64,000 bases of DNA from Diorhabda sublineata (taxonomy: Eukaryota; Arthropoda; Insecta; Coleoptera; Chrysomelidae). The stretch spans positions 29,059,572-29,123,571 of the forward strand of contig NC_079485.1 in the NCBI RefSeq assembly GCF_026230105.1, given 5' to 3'. Below the pieces are notes generated by a model. It worked only from the letters and a program-made list of their open reading frames with translations, made no database searches and was not told the DNA's origin. Shown here piece after piece: positions 22,610 to 34,985 of this stretch. The position numbers were made by a program, and so were the translations under genes. Position 1 is the stretch's first letter. Each line of letters begins with the position of its first letter.

Positions 22610-23410
22610 CGAGCTCCGACTATTAAATAACAAGACTGCGCACCTGGAGGGTTCGGTATCTAAATATCTTGTCTATGCACGTCCCAAAACGCGTTTCCAT
22701 CACTATTATAGTATTTGTGCAGTAGCGGTTTGAAACGAACGTGTTTTTTTCTCGTGCCGAAAAACAGTAGCAACGTATCAATTTCAAATTTCTCATTAAA
22801 TTGAAAAAAACTTCGACTGAGTGCTATACATTGTTGCAAGATGCCTATGGAGACATTTCTCTATCTCGTGCGCGTGTTTTTGAGTCGTGTAAGTGCTTTA
22901 GTGAGGGCCGAAAGAGCAAATCAAAATTTAAGGCTATATTTATCGTTTTTTCCGACATTAACGGTATCGTGATGACTGAATGGGTTTCAGAAGGTCAGGC
23001 TGTCAACTAGACTTACTATTTGTCAGTTTTGACAACACTGTGAGAACGAGTTCGTGAAAAACAGCCCGATTTTGTACCAGGACAACGCACTTGCCCATAA
23101 CGCGTTATCTATGAAGCAATATTCGGCCAGTAAGTGCCCTTTAGACTTTTTTTTGTTTCCAAAGATAAAATTTGCTTTGAAATAAACCCGATTTAAGTCG
23201 ATGGAAGCGATAAAGCAAAAAACGGCAGAGCTTCTAAAGGACCTCACCAAAAAAGACATCCAACAGTGTTTCGATCAATGGAAAAAACGTATGGGAAGGT
23301 GTGTGGCGAGGGGAGGGGAGTATATTGAAGGAGAGCATTCGAATGTAGAATAATTTTTATAATAAAATCGTTTTTCGTAATCAGTCTCGTTATTTAATAG
23401 CTAGACCTCG
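22610..23410 (+). mobile_element. Mariner family A, copy 3 (801 bp), both ends, different deletion
   Basis: Ends are CGAGCTCCGACTATTAAATA at 22610 and the inverted CGAGGTCTAGCTATTAAATA at 23410, with TA outside both (22608-22609, 23411-23412). Coding reads LQDAYGDISLSRARVFESCK then GRKS, jumps to FKAIFIVFSDINGIVMTEWV and SEGQAVN, and continues through the equivalent of HDNAPAHN to the tail QQCFDQWKKRMGRC. Here the helix-turn-helix linker and first catalytic block are deleted but the region before the second aspartate survives. The breakpoints differ from copy 2. Confidence 0.9.
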
Positions 23411-23412
23411 TA

Positions 23413-24845
23413 CATGAAGGGTGTATGAAGGACAGTTCTCGTAAAATACGCGACGTTTCTTTTTCTGAGTAAAATTCTATGTCTAACAGTTTAAATATTG
23501 AAATTATGTAGAATATTATATTTGGAGAGGTTAATAAGAATAATCAAAAATTAATCAATAATTCAATTCAAATAAATTCAAATAATCAATTAATTAAATC
23601 AATATAAAGTCAAAATATGTCAAACGGATCACCTTAACAACTTAATCATTTGTCGTCATATTATTTAAAAAAAGTGTTCAATGTGCATGTCGTCGAAACT
23701 CAGAAATGACTTTCGGTACCATCAAGGGATGTATATGAACTAACCTTATATTTCCTCGATGAAGAAAATTCCCATTTTCAACTGAAGGGCGTCCTTTTGA
23801 AATTTTTAGAACAATACTTGTAGCTCTAGTATCTAACTAATCTAATTACTAATCTCTCAGTAGCTCCTTTAGCTAAGCCAGTTATTTTTCTAAAATTTTT
23901 CAATTAATATTGGAGTCGAATCTCTAGAAAACGATATTGATTATCTGTTTCTCGTACAAACTCTCCTTATATTATTGAAAATACACTACTGCTTCATATT
24001 TTTTCCTCTGTTACTTTTTTTTTAAATACATCAACCATCTCGTTATTATCTAACTTACAGTGTCCCAGCTCTGTTAGAACATCTCATTACAGTGTTTGCC
24101 TAGCCATTGGAGTTTGCTTAAGATTATGAACCCCGTAAGATCGGTTATTAGTGGCTGTCTCCAAGACAATATCAAAATTTCGAGCTTATGTCTTATGAAT
24201 CTGGAACCCCTTGTTTGTTTTGCTCAACTCGACTGAAAACAATCTTATTACATAAAGTTTGTCTTCTCCTTTAAATACATTAAGGGAGGTATTTAATCGT
24301 CTAATATTCATATTTTTTCCCGAGTAAACAAAAATTTTAAAGCAAATAATAAATTATATCAGATCAATATAGAATAAGTTCTATCAAATTAGGAATTATT
24401 TGAATTCTATCTAGTAACAAAAATAATAAAGGGTGATTCATTGAGCACGTCTATTTATATTCATCATTACGAGGGATGATCAAATATTCAATGAACAAAT
24501 CTTATTATAGCTGTTATTGGTAACGCTTCATTTTTTTACAAGTATGTCTCATAATATCTTGAGACATGCATTGACCAGATTGACGCTCTGACTTTTCAAT
24601 CGGCTACTGTAGCTACTTCATTGAGATCATGTCCAGTGTTTGTCATGAAATTAGCATTGCACAAATTACTTACTACTGAGTTTATGGGTTTTTAAAGTTT
24701 TTCTTTACGTTCCAGATTTAGTGATGTGATAAAAATAAACGTTTCAGATCATCTCATGAAGCATTTCAAAGATATTTTCAGTTTTGGTTTCAAATTACTA
24801 ATTCATATTTCACATTTTGTCTATAGCACATATAATTTTTCTATA
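23413..24845. other. No assignable gene; one mariner-end-like motif
   Basis: No coding sequence recognised. TACGAGGGATGATCAAATAT at about 24464-24483 looks like the outer end of a mariner (TA followed by CGAGGG), but no transposase or partner repeat was found. Confidence 0.4.
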
Positions 24846-25587
24846 CAAGGCGGTACCCAAAAGTAACCGGAATAGCTTTGCCATGGGTGGAGTTTTTGTA
24901 GTACTGATTTCTACCGCTAGGGCCTGCTTAGCGCAATTCGTTGCCAGTTCAGTGCCGCGCGGGCCGTTGACCTGCCACGTTCTGTAATCACAAGTGACCG
25001 TTTTTGCTAGTGCTGTTTCACTGCTGCTTCGTTTTTTTATGATGGCAAATTTGTTTGTTTTCTACTCGATAAAAACGCTGCTGAAACTGTTTTAATGTTG
25101 AAAACTGCTTACAAAGATGATACTATGGGCAAAACTCAAGTGTATAAGTGGTTTTCTCGATTTAAAATTGACGACGTGTCGATTGATGACAAACCTCGCT
25201 CTGGACGTCCATCAACTGCCCAAATAAATGAAAATGTTGAAAGAATTCGAGAGCTTGTGCACACAGACCATCGACAGACAATTGATCAACTGTCTGAAAT
25301 CAGTGGAATAATCTTGAAGTTCGGTTCAGCAAACAGGTTACTGGTTCTTCCGCCATGACAACGCACCTGCACACTCAGCCATCACAGTTAGCCAGTTTTT
25401 GGTTGAAAATAACATGGTTCCGCTGTCCCACGCACCTTACTCGCCACCCTCAAACAATGTTTCGAAAAGTAGGACAAATGTATTACTTGTAATGGAGAGT
25501 ATTTTGAAGGGGATAAGGTTATTTGTAAATATTTGTAAATATATAGCATTTAAAAAATAATTCCGGTTATTTTTGGGTAACCCATCG
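24846..25587 (+). mobile_element. Mariner family B (742 bp), both ends, internally deleted
   Basis: Left end CAAGGCGGTACCCAAAAGTA; right end, read inverted, CGATGGGTTACCCAAAAATA; then AACCGGAAT in both. TA duplications at 24844-24845 and 25588-25589. The frame 25095-25358 reads LKTAYKDDTMGKTQVYKWFS, then DKPRSGRPSTAQINENVERI and HTDHRQTIDQLSE, a complete helix-turn-helix region of irritans-type mariners. It then jumps to the DNAPAHSA-like block and on to KQCFEKWDKCI and CNGEYFEGDK. The catalytic centre is almost wholly deleted. Confidence 0.9.
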
Positions 25588-25589
25588 TA

Positions 25590-26379
25590 CAAATTTTTCT
25601 AGGCGTAATCGAAAAATACACACTAAGATAATTATGTTAAATTAAACCTATCACTATTCCTATTCCTATCGTACCATAACAAGAATTAACTGCCATGGGT
25701 CACTATCGCAAATATTTAGGTCTAAAATATCGTAAGCGACAAACTTTCACACTCCAATTTTGGTTAAAGTACATACAGTCCCACATCAACCACCTATTTT
25801 AGATAGCCAACTCGATTTCTCGATTTAGCGCTATCTCTGGGTTCATTAGCTGTACTAAAAGTACTTAAAAGCAACAGTTTTTTGCTTTTGACGGTATATT
25901 TTAAATTGTATTTTGATGATCACTTTTTTTGTTATTTAGCAAAATGATTCTTAATACTTATTATTTTATATAACTACATTCACGTATTCAAGCTTTTTTT
26001 TCGATTGATTATGATAAAAATACGTAAAAATTTCGCTTAGGTCTAATGTTTTTTTTTTCCAAAATTATATCTTGTGGTCGGTTTCCACTTAATATGGCTC
26101 ACAAGAAGCTCGATTTGAAAGATTGACCTTCTAAAACGACATGGTATCTATATGGTAACATGGGGAAGGAAGGATCATCTGCTAATCAACTCTTGGAGGC
26201 ATTACTTAATTATTTACTCTTGAGCATAGTGCCATACTAGCAGCAGAATCTATAGAATATGACCCAGAGCAGAAATAAGAGCTACAAGCGTACCTGATAT
26301 AAATAATGTGATGACTCCTTCATTCGAGCTTTAAATCCTACAGAATTCAAAAAATAAAGGTTGTAATACCTGTGCAAGA
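25590..26379. other. No recognisable feature
   Basis: AT-rich sequence with no convincing gene. Confidence 0.4.
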
Positions 26380-26530
26380 TCCTTGATAAGGGGAGAAGGA
26401 GCGAAAAGAAAAAAATGGATAGAAGCATGTAGAGAAGATGTAGAAAATATAGGAATAGAGAACTGGCGTGAAGCAGTAATGAACAAAAATAAATTGAGGA
26501 AAGTAGTATAACAACTCCAAGCCTTGTGCC
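26380..26530 (+). pseudogene. Probable LINE 3' coding tail
   Basis: The plus strand reads KRKKWIEACREDVENIGIEN then WREAVMNKNKLRKVV before a stop. The pattern w...v..Dl...gi.nWre.a.nr..wr is the usual end of several LINE ORF2 proteins. No reverse transcriptase core lies upstream, so this is a severely 5'-truncated copy. It is followed at once by a TA microsatellite. Confidence 0.45.
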
Positions 26531-26550
26531 TATAAGGTCTGTGTTGAGCT

Positions 26551-26553
<3 letters not shown>

Positions 26554-26583
<30 letters not shown>
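26554..26583. repeat. (TA)n microsatellite
   Basis: TA tract of 30 bases directly downstream of the LINE-like tail. Confidence 0.9.
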
Positions 26584-26587
<4 letters not shown>

Positions 26588-26589
26588 TG

Positions 26590-28902
26590 TAATGAAGAAA
26601 CTGGAAAATACCAAAAGCTAGTCGATTATAGCAGTAATAAGTCAAAAGGATATTGGAAAATATAGAAAATATAATGAGTAAATCTAATGATGATGGGTCT
26701 ATCTTCGGATCAGAAAATAAATGTCCCTTATTTCTTAAGGGTAGAAGAAAGAGGGAGATTGAAAGTGCCAATAAAAGGAGCAAAAGAAGGCGATTGATGG
26801 AAGAATCGTACGTGGCCTACAAAACATAGAAAAGAAAAACGTGGCATAAGCGACAGATAAGATACTGAGTAGACAAAAAAAGAAATTTTAAGTGCATAAA
26901 AAGGCGTATGTGCCATTTTTTTAAACAGATTTTTTGGAAGGCTTGAAGGAGACGTCAAAATTATTCGCATCATAATATAATTGTGATAATTTCTACTATA
27001 AATTACAAAATGGATCGAAATCAATCATATAGATTGGTAAATATTTCTGAAACATGTTTTTTGCATTTACTGGAAAAACAGGTTCAAGACGCTTACGCCC
27101 TTTTGTCATAATTCCGTCGATATAATGACAGGAATCTATTTCCATGACCAGTTCATTTTATAGAGTTTAATATTATGAATTCATTTATTTGGGGATAGAG
27201 TAAACGTCCATTCGATTCCGTTTGCCTATAAGCAACGAAATGATGGACAAAATTAGGTACATCATTTATTTACTTAATAATTAACTAATTGTTTTATAGA
27301 ATTTCAATAAAACCTTGAAGAGTTTTTTAGTAAAACTCCATCTTAGTTTTCTCCAGACTGTCTGCTTTTTTTCAGAATATGACGAAGTAGCTTTCCTAGA
27401 TAGAATAAAGTCATCACAATTTCTTCTCACTTTTTTGCATTCGAACATTCACATTAGTTAATAGATTTGAGTATTTAGAAATTATACAGGGAAGGGAAAA
27501 ATAATAGTATTACCACAAATTTACTTTGATTTTAACCTAAGTAAGCATTGCAGAATGTCGTCAGAAGACGTTTTAGAATCGATATGGTGATTTTATTGAA
27601 TTTGTCGAATACAGTGGAAGTGAATTTCTTTCAAAACTTGAAATATGAGTGTAAATCGGGAATAATAATAAGTGAACAAAAGAAAATAAAAAATATTTGG
27701 AAAAACACGTAACAGGCCGAATGGTTATTCAAAGAAATAACTGAGAATTTATTAGAAATTAATTTACTATGAGCTTTTTCAACAGTTCTAGATGGACACA
27801 AATTGCAGGGGCTCAAATGGGACGAATAACGGGTTGCTATGAATTAAAAATATATCACTAAAAAATCTAGATTAATTCTAGCGGTAGTAATTTCCTGTAA
27901 ACATATTGTTGTCGTGAAACCCAAAATATTTTATTACACAGGTTTCCGAGTAGGATCTACAAATTAAAATGAATAATTCAGAAATCATCTATTACTTAAT
28001 CTGTGGCAGCAATTATGAGTTAGCAGGGCAGGGGTAGAATCTTTATAAAGAGCAAAGACGGCGTTGACGGCACCGAGCTGCCAGTTAAATTGATACCATA
28101 ATTACAAAGCCAATCAAAAAGTTTTCTTGGATTTCAATTACGTGCAAAATTGAACTTAATTACTCTTATTTCTTGGCAAACTGATAACTAAGTCAATATT
28201 ATTTGAAAATGGATTTAGGCTTTATTCCAAAGGTTTATTTAAGACGTTCTTTGTGTGATAAAGAAAATTTGTTATAACTCATGAATATTATAATTGACGT
28301 AACGTATGACTGATAAACTAATTTCTTTAAGACATAATTTATAAAAATACTCTTCTCTCAAAATAGGCACAATATTTGAAGCACTTTTTTCCACTTGAAC
28401 CAGAGTTTCCTCAAACAACAGGGACTAGGACAAGGTTTATATTGAATCATAGAAAAAAAAAGTTATTCTAGAGCTATTATTTCAATTCCGTTTTCTTCAT
28501 ATTTTTGGTGAAATGACTCTAATGAATGAATCTAAAAATATGGACGCTTATTAACCTCACTGGCTCACATCGAATTTATGGTCGTTTCCTTACCCTTTGT
28601 TCAGTTTAACATGGAGATACCTAGACAAGGACAGATATAGAACCCCTCAAACCCAAAACATATAATGAATTTAATGGATAATATCAATGGATATGGGTCA
28701 TTTCAGCGTAACGGTCACTTAATATTGTAGAACACATGGGTGCAAGCTGAAAATTAGGATTATATATAATTCCAGGAAAATATAAGTTGGACAAGAAGCT
28801 TTGCCCAAATCCAATGTAACCAATGATCAATTTCAGACTTTTTTTTTATTAAACTAGGTATAGATAGTAAACATCTGTGTGAAAAACGTTAGTGGAATTT
28901 TA
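26590..28902. other. No assignable feature
   Basis: Open frames on the minus strand at 26553-26783, 26728-27024 and 27631-27816 are hydrophobic mirrors of A-rich plus-strand sequence. The plus strand at 26740-26880 reads a basic stretch (KREIESANKRSKRRRLMEE), possibly fossil coding, but not identifiable. Confidence 0.4.
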
Positions 28903-29332
28903 TGGAGGCTATACACTCCCGAGCGAGTGCTCTCGCCAACTCTCGCCGAGCGCTCACGCCCAAGAGGCTTATCCACGAGCGCTACCATGTTCAATCTCGT
29001 CTATTCAGTTGCGGTTGCGAACGGTGAGAGGATGGAAACATTAGAAGTAGCTTCCGCTGTTAAGCACATTTCAAAGAATTTTGAATTTGTTGTAGCTTTC
29101 CTCTGTATGTTGCCATTAAGGAGTCCTTGTTTTTCCTCAGTTTATCCACAGGGAATTCAGTCTATTCCCATATCCTAACTCAAGAATCATGCAACTTTTT
29201 TGTCTTTATGAAATGAAATATGACTTGGATGGATGAAAAGCGGGCGAGATATGCTGAGAAATATCGAGACGAGGCGGGAGCTCTTTCGTACTCGGTATGT
29301 CTCGGGTCGTCTCGCAGAGAGTGTAGTCGCCA
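28903..29332. mobile_element. PIF/Harbinger-like non-autonomous element (430 bp)
   Basis: Ends read TGGAGGCTATACACTCCC (left) and, inverted, TGGCGACTACACTCTC (right), each followed by CTCG/GAG-rich, CpG-rich subterminal sequence. Both ends are flanked by TTA (28900-28902, 29333-29335), the duplication expected of PIF/Harbinger insertions. The composition contrasts sharply with its surroundings. The two overlapping open frames (28879-29178 plus and 29187-29513 on either strand) have no transposase motif and are probably accidental. Confidence 0.65.
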
Positions 29333-29335
29333 TTA

Positions 29336-30964
29336 TTATTGTTATACTACTGGAAACAAACAAAAAACGAGGTACCAGGTAAAAATTAAAAGAAATGTTA
29401 ATAGGATTTATATCAGCATAGCTGGACAGTTGAGAGTTTGTGTTTTTTTGGCGAGATATATTATGAGCCAAGAACATAAATATATGTTATATTCGGTTAA
29501 GACGAAAAAATAATATTAATACTACAGTCATTCACTGATAAAAACTGTTTTTTTGTCTGTTTGTTGTAAATTCGATTTTATTCAGAGCAACTTCCTATTT
29601 TGATTGTAGCAAAGGTGGAAAAACAATGCGTCATTTCCTATAAACAGATTTCCTTATCCTTTCCACATCTTTGATAGTTACTTCTTACCAAATTATTCAG
29701 CAAAACCGCAATTAATAATTTTTATAGGTCCTCTGCAATGTTATCCGTGTCCTTTCAATTTAAAATATTTTTATATTTTCTCAAATATGTACAGAATTTA
29801 AAAAAGAAATCGTACTTTACAGAGGAGAGATGGTTGTGACTGATTTGTTCACACAAACTTAATCTTTACATTTGTTGTTTGTTATAAATCATCAAGGTTT
29901 TTCCACGTGTACTCAAAATAAATTTCATGATGTACACACTAACAATGTCTTCAACACAATGAGTAAAGTGGAGAAAATGTTTTATAAGGCTGGTAGATCT
30001 TGGTTCAACTGTCTTATATACCTTTGCTTTTATTAGTTTTCCAATTAGAAGAAGTGACGAAATGGCCAATACCTATATTAATAGTTTATAGAAAGAAAAA
30101 ACTACCGTCATGTTTCTAATTATGTTTTCTTATATGTTTTTGCGAAATATTCGTGGAGCACGTGTCCGCTCATCTTAAAAGTTCCCTACTTGAAAAATTG
30201 CAGATTATCTAATAGCGGTATTTGATGCAAAGGAAAATTGGAGAAGCAACCACTCCTACCAACTTCTAAGCTTAGTCGTGACCTAAACGCTACTGAATTA
30301 TATAAAATGATGATAGAGCGTTAGATCGTTTTGTAAATGCAGGTACTTGACTTTTTTTCTTTTCAACTAAAATCACGATTCGAACGAAGTCAAAAATCTT
30401 GTAATAATTTTCACCTGTTTTCACTTGTGATGAAGCAACTATTAAGAGTTATGTCGTATAGAATCTAATTCACTTTTGATCAAGTCAAGCATGAACTAAT
30501 TTAATTTAATTATTAGAAATTACTAGTGAATGTGAATTATTAGAACAGAAAGTGAGTCGGAAGATTCAAATTAATTTAACAAGAACTTGTTTTTATAGGA
30601 AGCAACACCTTTTATTCGTGAGCCATTATAATCGTTTAAATAATAATAAATAATAACGATTGGTAACTATCGTACAACACATTACCCAAACGTTCATTGC
30701 CCGCAACAATTAAAATAATATCATATACAATAATATCAGCAAACTAAAAGGACTCCTCGATGATTTTGTTTCGTTAATAATAAGCTTAAATCAAACTGAA
30801 TGACATAGTACTTTCACATTATACAAAAAAATAACATTACATCTTTCATTTTCATTTGCTACAATCATGGTTCATAGGTTTCACAACATTTGAATTGAAT
30901 CTTCAACTGTTAGTGGGGTAATAATTATTTGTTATAATTTTTTTCTGCGTGGAGTTAATCAGGA
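29336..30964. other. No recognisable feature
   Basis: AT-rich; the open frame at 29866-30069 has no motif. Confidence 0.4.
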
Positions 30965-31225
30965 TCCAAAACACGAGGGTGGTCTCAGCGTCAATGCAAT
31001 TGAACAATAGTTAAGTCAAAGAAGACTGTTTACAATTGCTTTGTAGAATTTCGTCAAGATCGTGCGTCCGTCAGTGATGAATGTCGATGTCATTCCAGAA
31101 ACATCGATGCAGTGCACAACATGATTTTAAAAAAAATGGCTTACAGGCAGATAAAGGCGTCTCTTGGGATATCGCGTTGCGATACAATCGATTCTGCATG
31201 AACATTTAGCTGTAAGAAACGAGGG
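30965..31225 (+). pseudogene. Mariner transposase, N-terminal remnant
   Basis: The plus strand reads FVEFRQDRASVSDECR, then RNIDAVHNMI, KKMAYRQIKASLGISRCDT and a final block near LHEHLAVRN in a shifted frame. This is the second helix-turn-helix and linker (NWf.EFrrGR.s..DE.r, ...NIDAV..MI..Dr..TyreI..sLgI). It stops where the minus-strand LINE tail begins at about 31228. Relatives are at 47.14-47.72 and 52.8-53.2 kb. Confidence 0.65.
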
Positions 31226-31227
31226 TG

Positions 31228-32230
31228 AACCTTATAACACTCGAGTTGTTCCTGATTTTTGGAGATGCCTGTGGATATTGATCTTGAACTTCTGTACGTT
31301 ATAGTGTTTGGGAAAGACGTGCCTTGGTAGATGATTCCACAGGCTTGTACTTTTTCAAATAAAGGAGTCCCCATAAATTGACGTTCTGGACATCTGCTGG
31401 CGAACTCGGTGTTCATTAGCCACGTCTGCCTGTCGAGTAGGTCTTGCAGATACTGCTCTAGGTAGGGTTACGTTGCACAGGTTCGAGAAGCATCTGCCGT
31501 GGTAGTATCGGTGAAACAGAGTCAGATCAGTGATCTTTCTTTTATGCTCTAAGCTTTCCAAGTTTCTGGTCAACTCTGGATGGCCAATAAGTCGAATTGC
31601 TTTCTTCTTTAGTCGAGCATCCTCGTCAACGTGACTATGTCAGGCCATATTGTTTCCAACCTTAACACCTAACAAGCGAATTTGCAGTCTTGATGATATT
31701 TTGTATCCAGACAGTATCGAACCCTGACCCTCAGTGTAATCTGGGTCTTTTCAGCATTAAACTCATATTGCCACTCCAGAATGTGTTCGAGATCGGTATT
31801 GATGGTGGTGATCTGTTGGTGTCTACGGATTTGGGTTTTAGCCGAGTTTATTAAGGCGGTTGATTTGAACAACGACACTAGTGTCGAATATATAGTTGAT
31901 GTACAAGAGAAAGAGAGTAAGTGACAAGATGCATCCCTAGGGAACACTAGCGTTGAGCTCAAACCTTTCCAAGTATGTCCATGGATAGTAGCCTAGATGG
32001 ATCGGTCTTTGAGAAAGCTACTAGACCAGTTGATGGGTGAGGACGACAAACCGTACAATCTTAACTTACTTATTTTTAAGCCGTAATGATGACTGAAACT
32101 AAAGCTGAGACTAGTTGAAGGGAATCGCCTTTTTTCCGTTTTTTTGGAATGGGTTGAGCCCGAACAAGTTCCAAATCTGCAGGGACGTAACCTCTTAAGA
32201 TATGATATCGGAAAATCCTCGTACATATGT
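31228..32230 (-). pseudogene. Non-LTR retrotransposon reverse transcriptase, C-terminal half
   Basis: Minus-strand order: INWSSSFLKDRSI (RT, W..SFL.dR) at about 32030; the frame 31962-31669 with FNAEKTQI and the catalytic box degraded (expected fADDs, here CTSTIYS); then LESLEHKRKITDLTLFHRYY and HGRCFSNL, ending with LWNHLPRHVFPNTITYRSS (LWN.LP..VFP). The last motifs are diagnostic of the C-terminal domain of jockey/CR1-group LINE ORF2. Frameshifts split it into at least four frames and the active site is gone. Confidence 0.8.
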
Positions 32231-33054
32231 CGTAAATAAATGTGATTTTATTGCATTTTGTTAGTTGTTTTTCAGTGTCGAGAGAAAGCAGTTCTTGCTG
32301 TATCCTTTGCCATATTTCTCTAATGTTTGTAATCGATTTATCAGATCGAACATTTTTTTATGAAAAAATCACGCTCAAGAGGTTAAACCGTATTACACTC
32401 GCTTAGTTCGAGTGGCGCCTGCCGTTTGAAGATGCCTGTGGATATTGATCATGAATAGACTCATTGAATCGAAAATTGTACAACTTTTTTAAATTTTCGT
32501 AAACTTAAATTATGTCTATTTTGCTACCATATATTTATATCAATACATGAACAACTATTTAAAAAACTGTCATAACCACGAGTTATTTATTTTGTAATTT
32601 GTTGTATACAAGATCTTTTATTCGAGAATTTGATTTATTCAATCTTCAGGGTCATCTCTTATAGCAGCAATCTCGGTATGTCAAATGTCGAGCTAAAAGA
32701 AAGTTTCACAGAACGTTCTTTATGCTGTCGCACAATAGAGATATTGTATTTAATATTGTGATGTGTCACAGAGATGCATGTTATGCAACAGCGTTACTGT
32801 CATAAGAAGACGGACGACAGTCTCAAGTTACAGTGGTGTCCGGCTTCATTTTATGAAAGTTAACCAACAATTATAATACGTTCTAACATATTTCTTGTTG
32901 ACTTACTGACTACCGACAAAAATCTCTGGAATCTATCATCTTTCCTTCTAGCTGTAACATCGAATACTCGAATTTTATTATACTGTCCCTTTTTTAGTTA
33001 CGAAGTAGGTTTCAGTGCGATATTGACATCGATAACAGATTTCTATGTTTTGTG

Positions 33055-33056
<2 letters not shown>
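32231..33056. other. Unassigned; contains a short duplicate of the LINE tail
   Basis: GATGCCTGTGGATATTGATC at about 32434 repeats the sequence at about 31264, so a piece of the neighbouring LINE tail has been duplicated in the same orientation. Nothing else is recognisable. Confidence 0.4.

Positions 33057-33112
<56 letters not shown>
33057..33112. repeat. (AT)n microsatellite
   Basis: Perfect AT tract of 56 bases. Confidence 0.95.
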
Positions 33113-33116
<4 letters not shown>

Positions 33117-33639
33117 AATTTTATAAGAATTTTAGAGAGTTATAAAACCTTATTTCTAATGAAAAGCTTAGTAAGTTCATTTCAAATATAATTTTCTGAA
33201 ATTTTCCTAAATATACGAGAGCTAATACAAGTTTTCGATATTTTATAGGATTTTTATAAACATAAGCTGCACAGAACTATAAGAAAAGGTTTGGAGTGGT
33301 CAAAAGCCCTGTGTATTAAGCCAAATCAAGAATCTTTTCTCAACCAAAGTCTGATTGTAGATTTTTTCATTGATATATAATTATTTTGGCAGTGAAATTA
33401 GTTAGTAGTACGCTTGGTATTAAGAACAAAACCGAAACCAATTTGAAACACATTTGAAAGAAAAACTATGAAGAAAAGTACATGCGTTCTTCTTTGTAAA
33501 TAGATTTCCGATAGTAGACAAAGCTATATTCACGTTTCGAGATTATAAGGATTATTCTGAAATGAGTCAAATCATATTACCAAAAAATTACAAGATAAAG
33601 AGTATAGATAGAGTATATAATGAGTACCATGAGGACGTG
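33113..33639. other. No recognisable feature
   Basis: AT-rich; nothing assignable. Confidence 0.4.
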
Positions 33640-34985
33640 AATGCTGATGTTTTTAAAGAATGATTCGAACAAATAATAGATCTTCACATAACCCAGTTCC
33701 CAGATAGTTAAACTTTGTTACCCGTTCAATGTCTTTGCTATTGTATGATAGTTTTACATTCAGAAACTCATCTAATTTGCGGGTGATTACTAGGAATTTT
33801 GTCTTCTTTATGTTGACATTAATTCCCATAAGCCGACTGTGTATTCCAACTATGTCCAGAAGTCTTTGGAGGTCATTAATGTCGTCTGCTATCAGGACTG
33901 TGCCATTGGCATATCATCTATTGTTAATCCCATAAGCCTTTAATTATTGACCCTCGAGGACTTGACACATCTCTGTCTAACACCTCTAAGGATTTTCTGC
34001 GCCTTTGAAAGTTCATTGTCAACTCTAATTGCAGCTGATTGGTTCCAATACAAATTTTCAATACAGCGTATCACTTTCTGGTCTATGTGAAGTCGCCTCA
34101 GTATTTGAACGAGGTGTTGCACTCTGTCAAAAGATTTTTCACAATCTAATTTTCCTTTCCTCTAGTCGTAGCAGTTCTGAACCAGTATTTAGGCTGCAAC
34201 TAGTGCCTCTCTCGTACCGAGACCCCTTCTAAATCCGAATTGAGAAGAAACAACAGCGATTTCAAATATTATAGAAATTCTGTAATGAATCATTATCAGA
34301 GTATTCAAGTTAATTAATCTGTGGTCTTCGTATCTTGTAGCGTTGTTCTTTTTTGGCAGTGGGATGAAAAGAAATGCGAGCCATTGTGTTGGGAAATTTC
34401 CTGCGTTGTAAATTTTGTTAAAAAACGTTTTTAAGCCTTTTGATACCTTAGTTGTCTAATAATTTGAGTAATTCAACAGGTACTAGATCCGTCTTAATCT
34501 TTTTATGTCTTGAGCTATTTATTGCTCTAGTAATCTCTTCTATTGTAATTCACTGTCCAGACAAAACATATTCCAGGTTATTTTCTCATCAAGGTCTTCC
34601 ATTTACTAATAGGTTGTAAATATATTGTTCCCAGATAGCTTATCTGTTTCTATATATTCCCGATGTTTCTTTTATTTTTTTTTCAGGTTATACTCATCGT
34701 GTTATTTTGCAACGTTATATATTTGTCTCGGTTGTCTTGTATTTTCTTCTTTCCTCAAACATGCCTAGTATTTCGTATGTCATCAAATTTTTATTTTTGA
34801 TATTTTATTTGTATCCTATTTATTCTTTGGCCGAATTTATCATTATTTCTTCTATCTCTTTCTATGTGTTATCAAGATTTTTGTTTTCAGCTGGTTGTGA
34901 TATCACTAACGTCGTTAATGTTTCATTTAACTTTTTGTTTACTTCATTTTTGATGTTTTCGTCTTAATCTATCTTTGTTTCTGCT
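33640..34985 (-). pseudogene. LINE (endonuclease-reverse transcriptase type), linker and RT domain
   Basis: Minus strand. A degraded linker (about 34985-34450) precedes GNFPTQWLAFLFIPLPKKN (RT start, p..W..a.fIPipKK). Then QFGFRRGLGTREAL, then KSFDRVQHLVQILRRLHI, the open frame 34122-33940 with IRCIENLYWNQSAAIRVDNE and ILRGVRQR (gvRQGCv). After a frameshift come NYRSNGTVLIA-like catalytic-box debris and LNVKLSYNSKDIERV. The YADD box is not preserved. This motif set is that of RTE-like endonuclease-reverse transcriptases common in insects. Stops are numerous. The C-terminal thumb runs out near 33640. Confidence 0.8.

Noticed and set aside
26282..26614. Minus-strand hydrophobic frame through a TA tract
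   Set aside because: Mirror of A-rich LINE-tail sequence and of the microsatellite.
28879..29178. 99-codon frame as a transposase exon of the Harbinger-like element
   Set aside because: No MADF, HARBI1 or catalytic motif; the frame starts outside the element.
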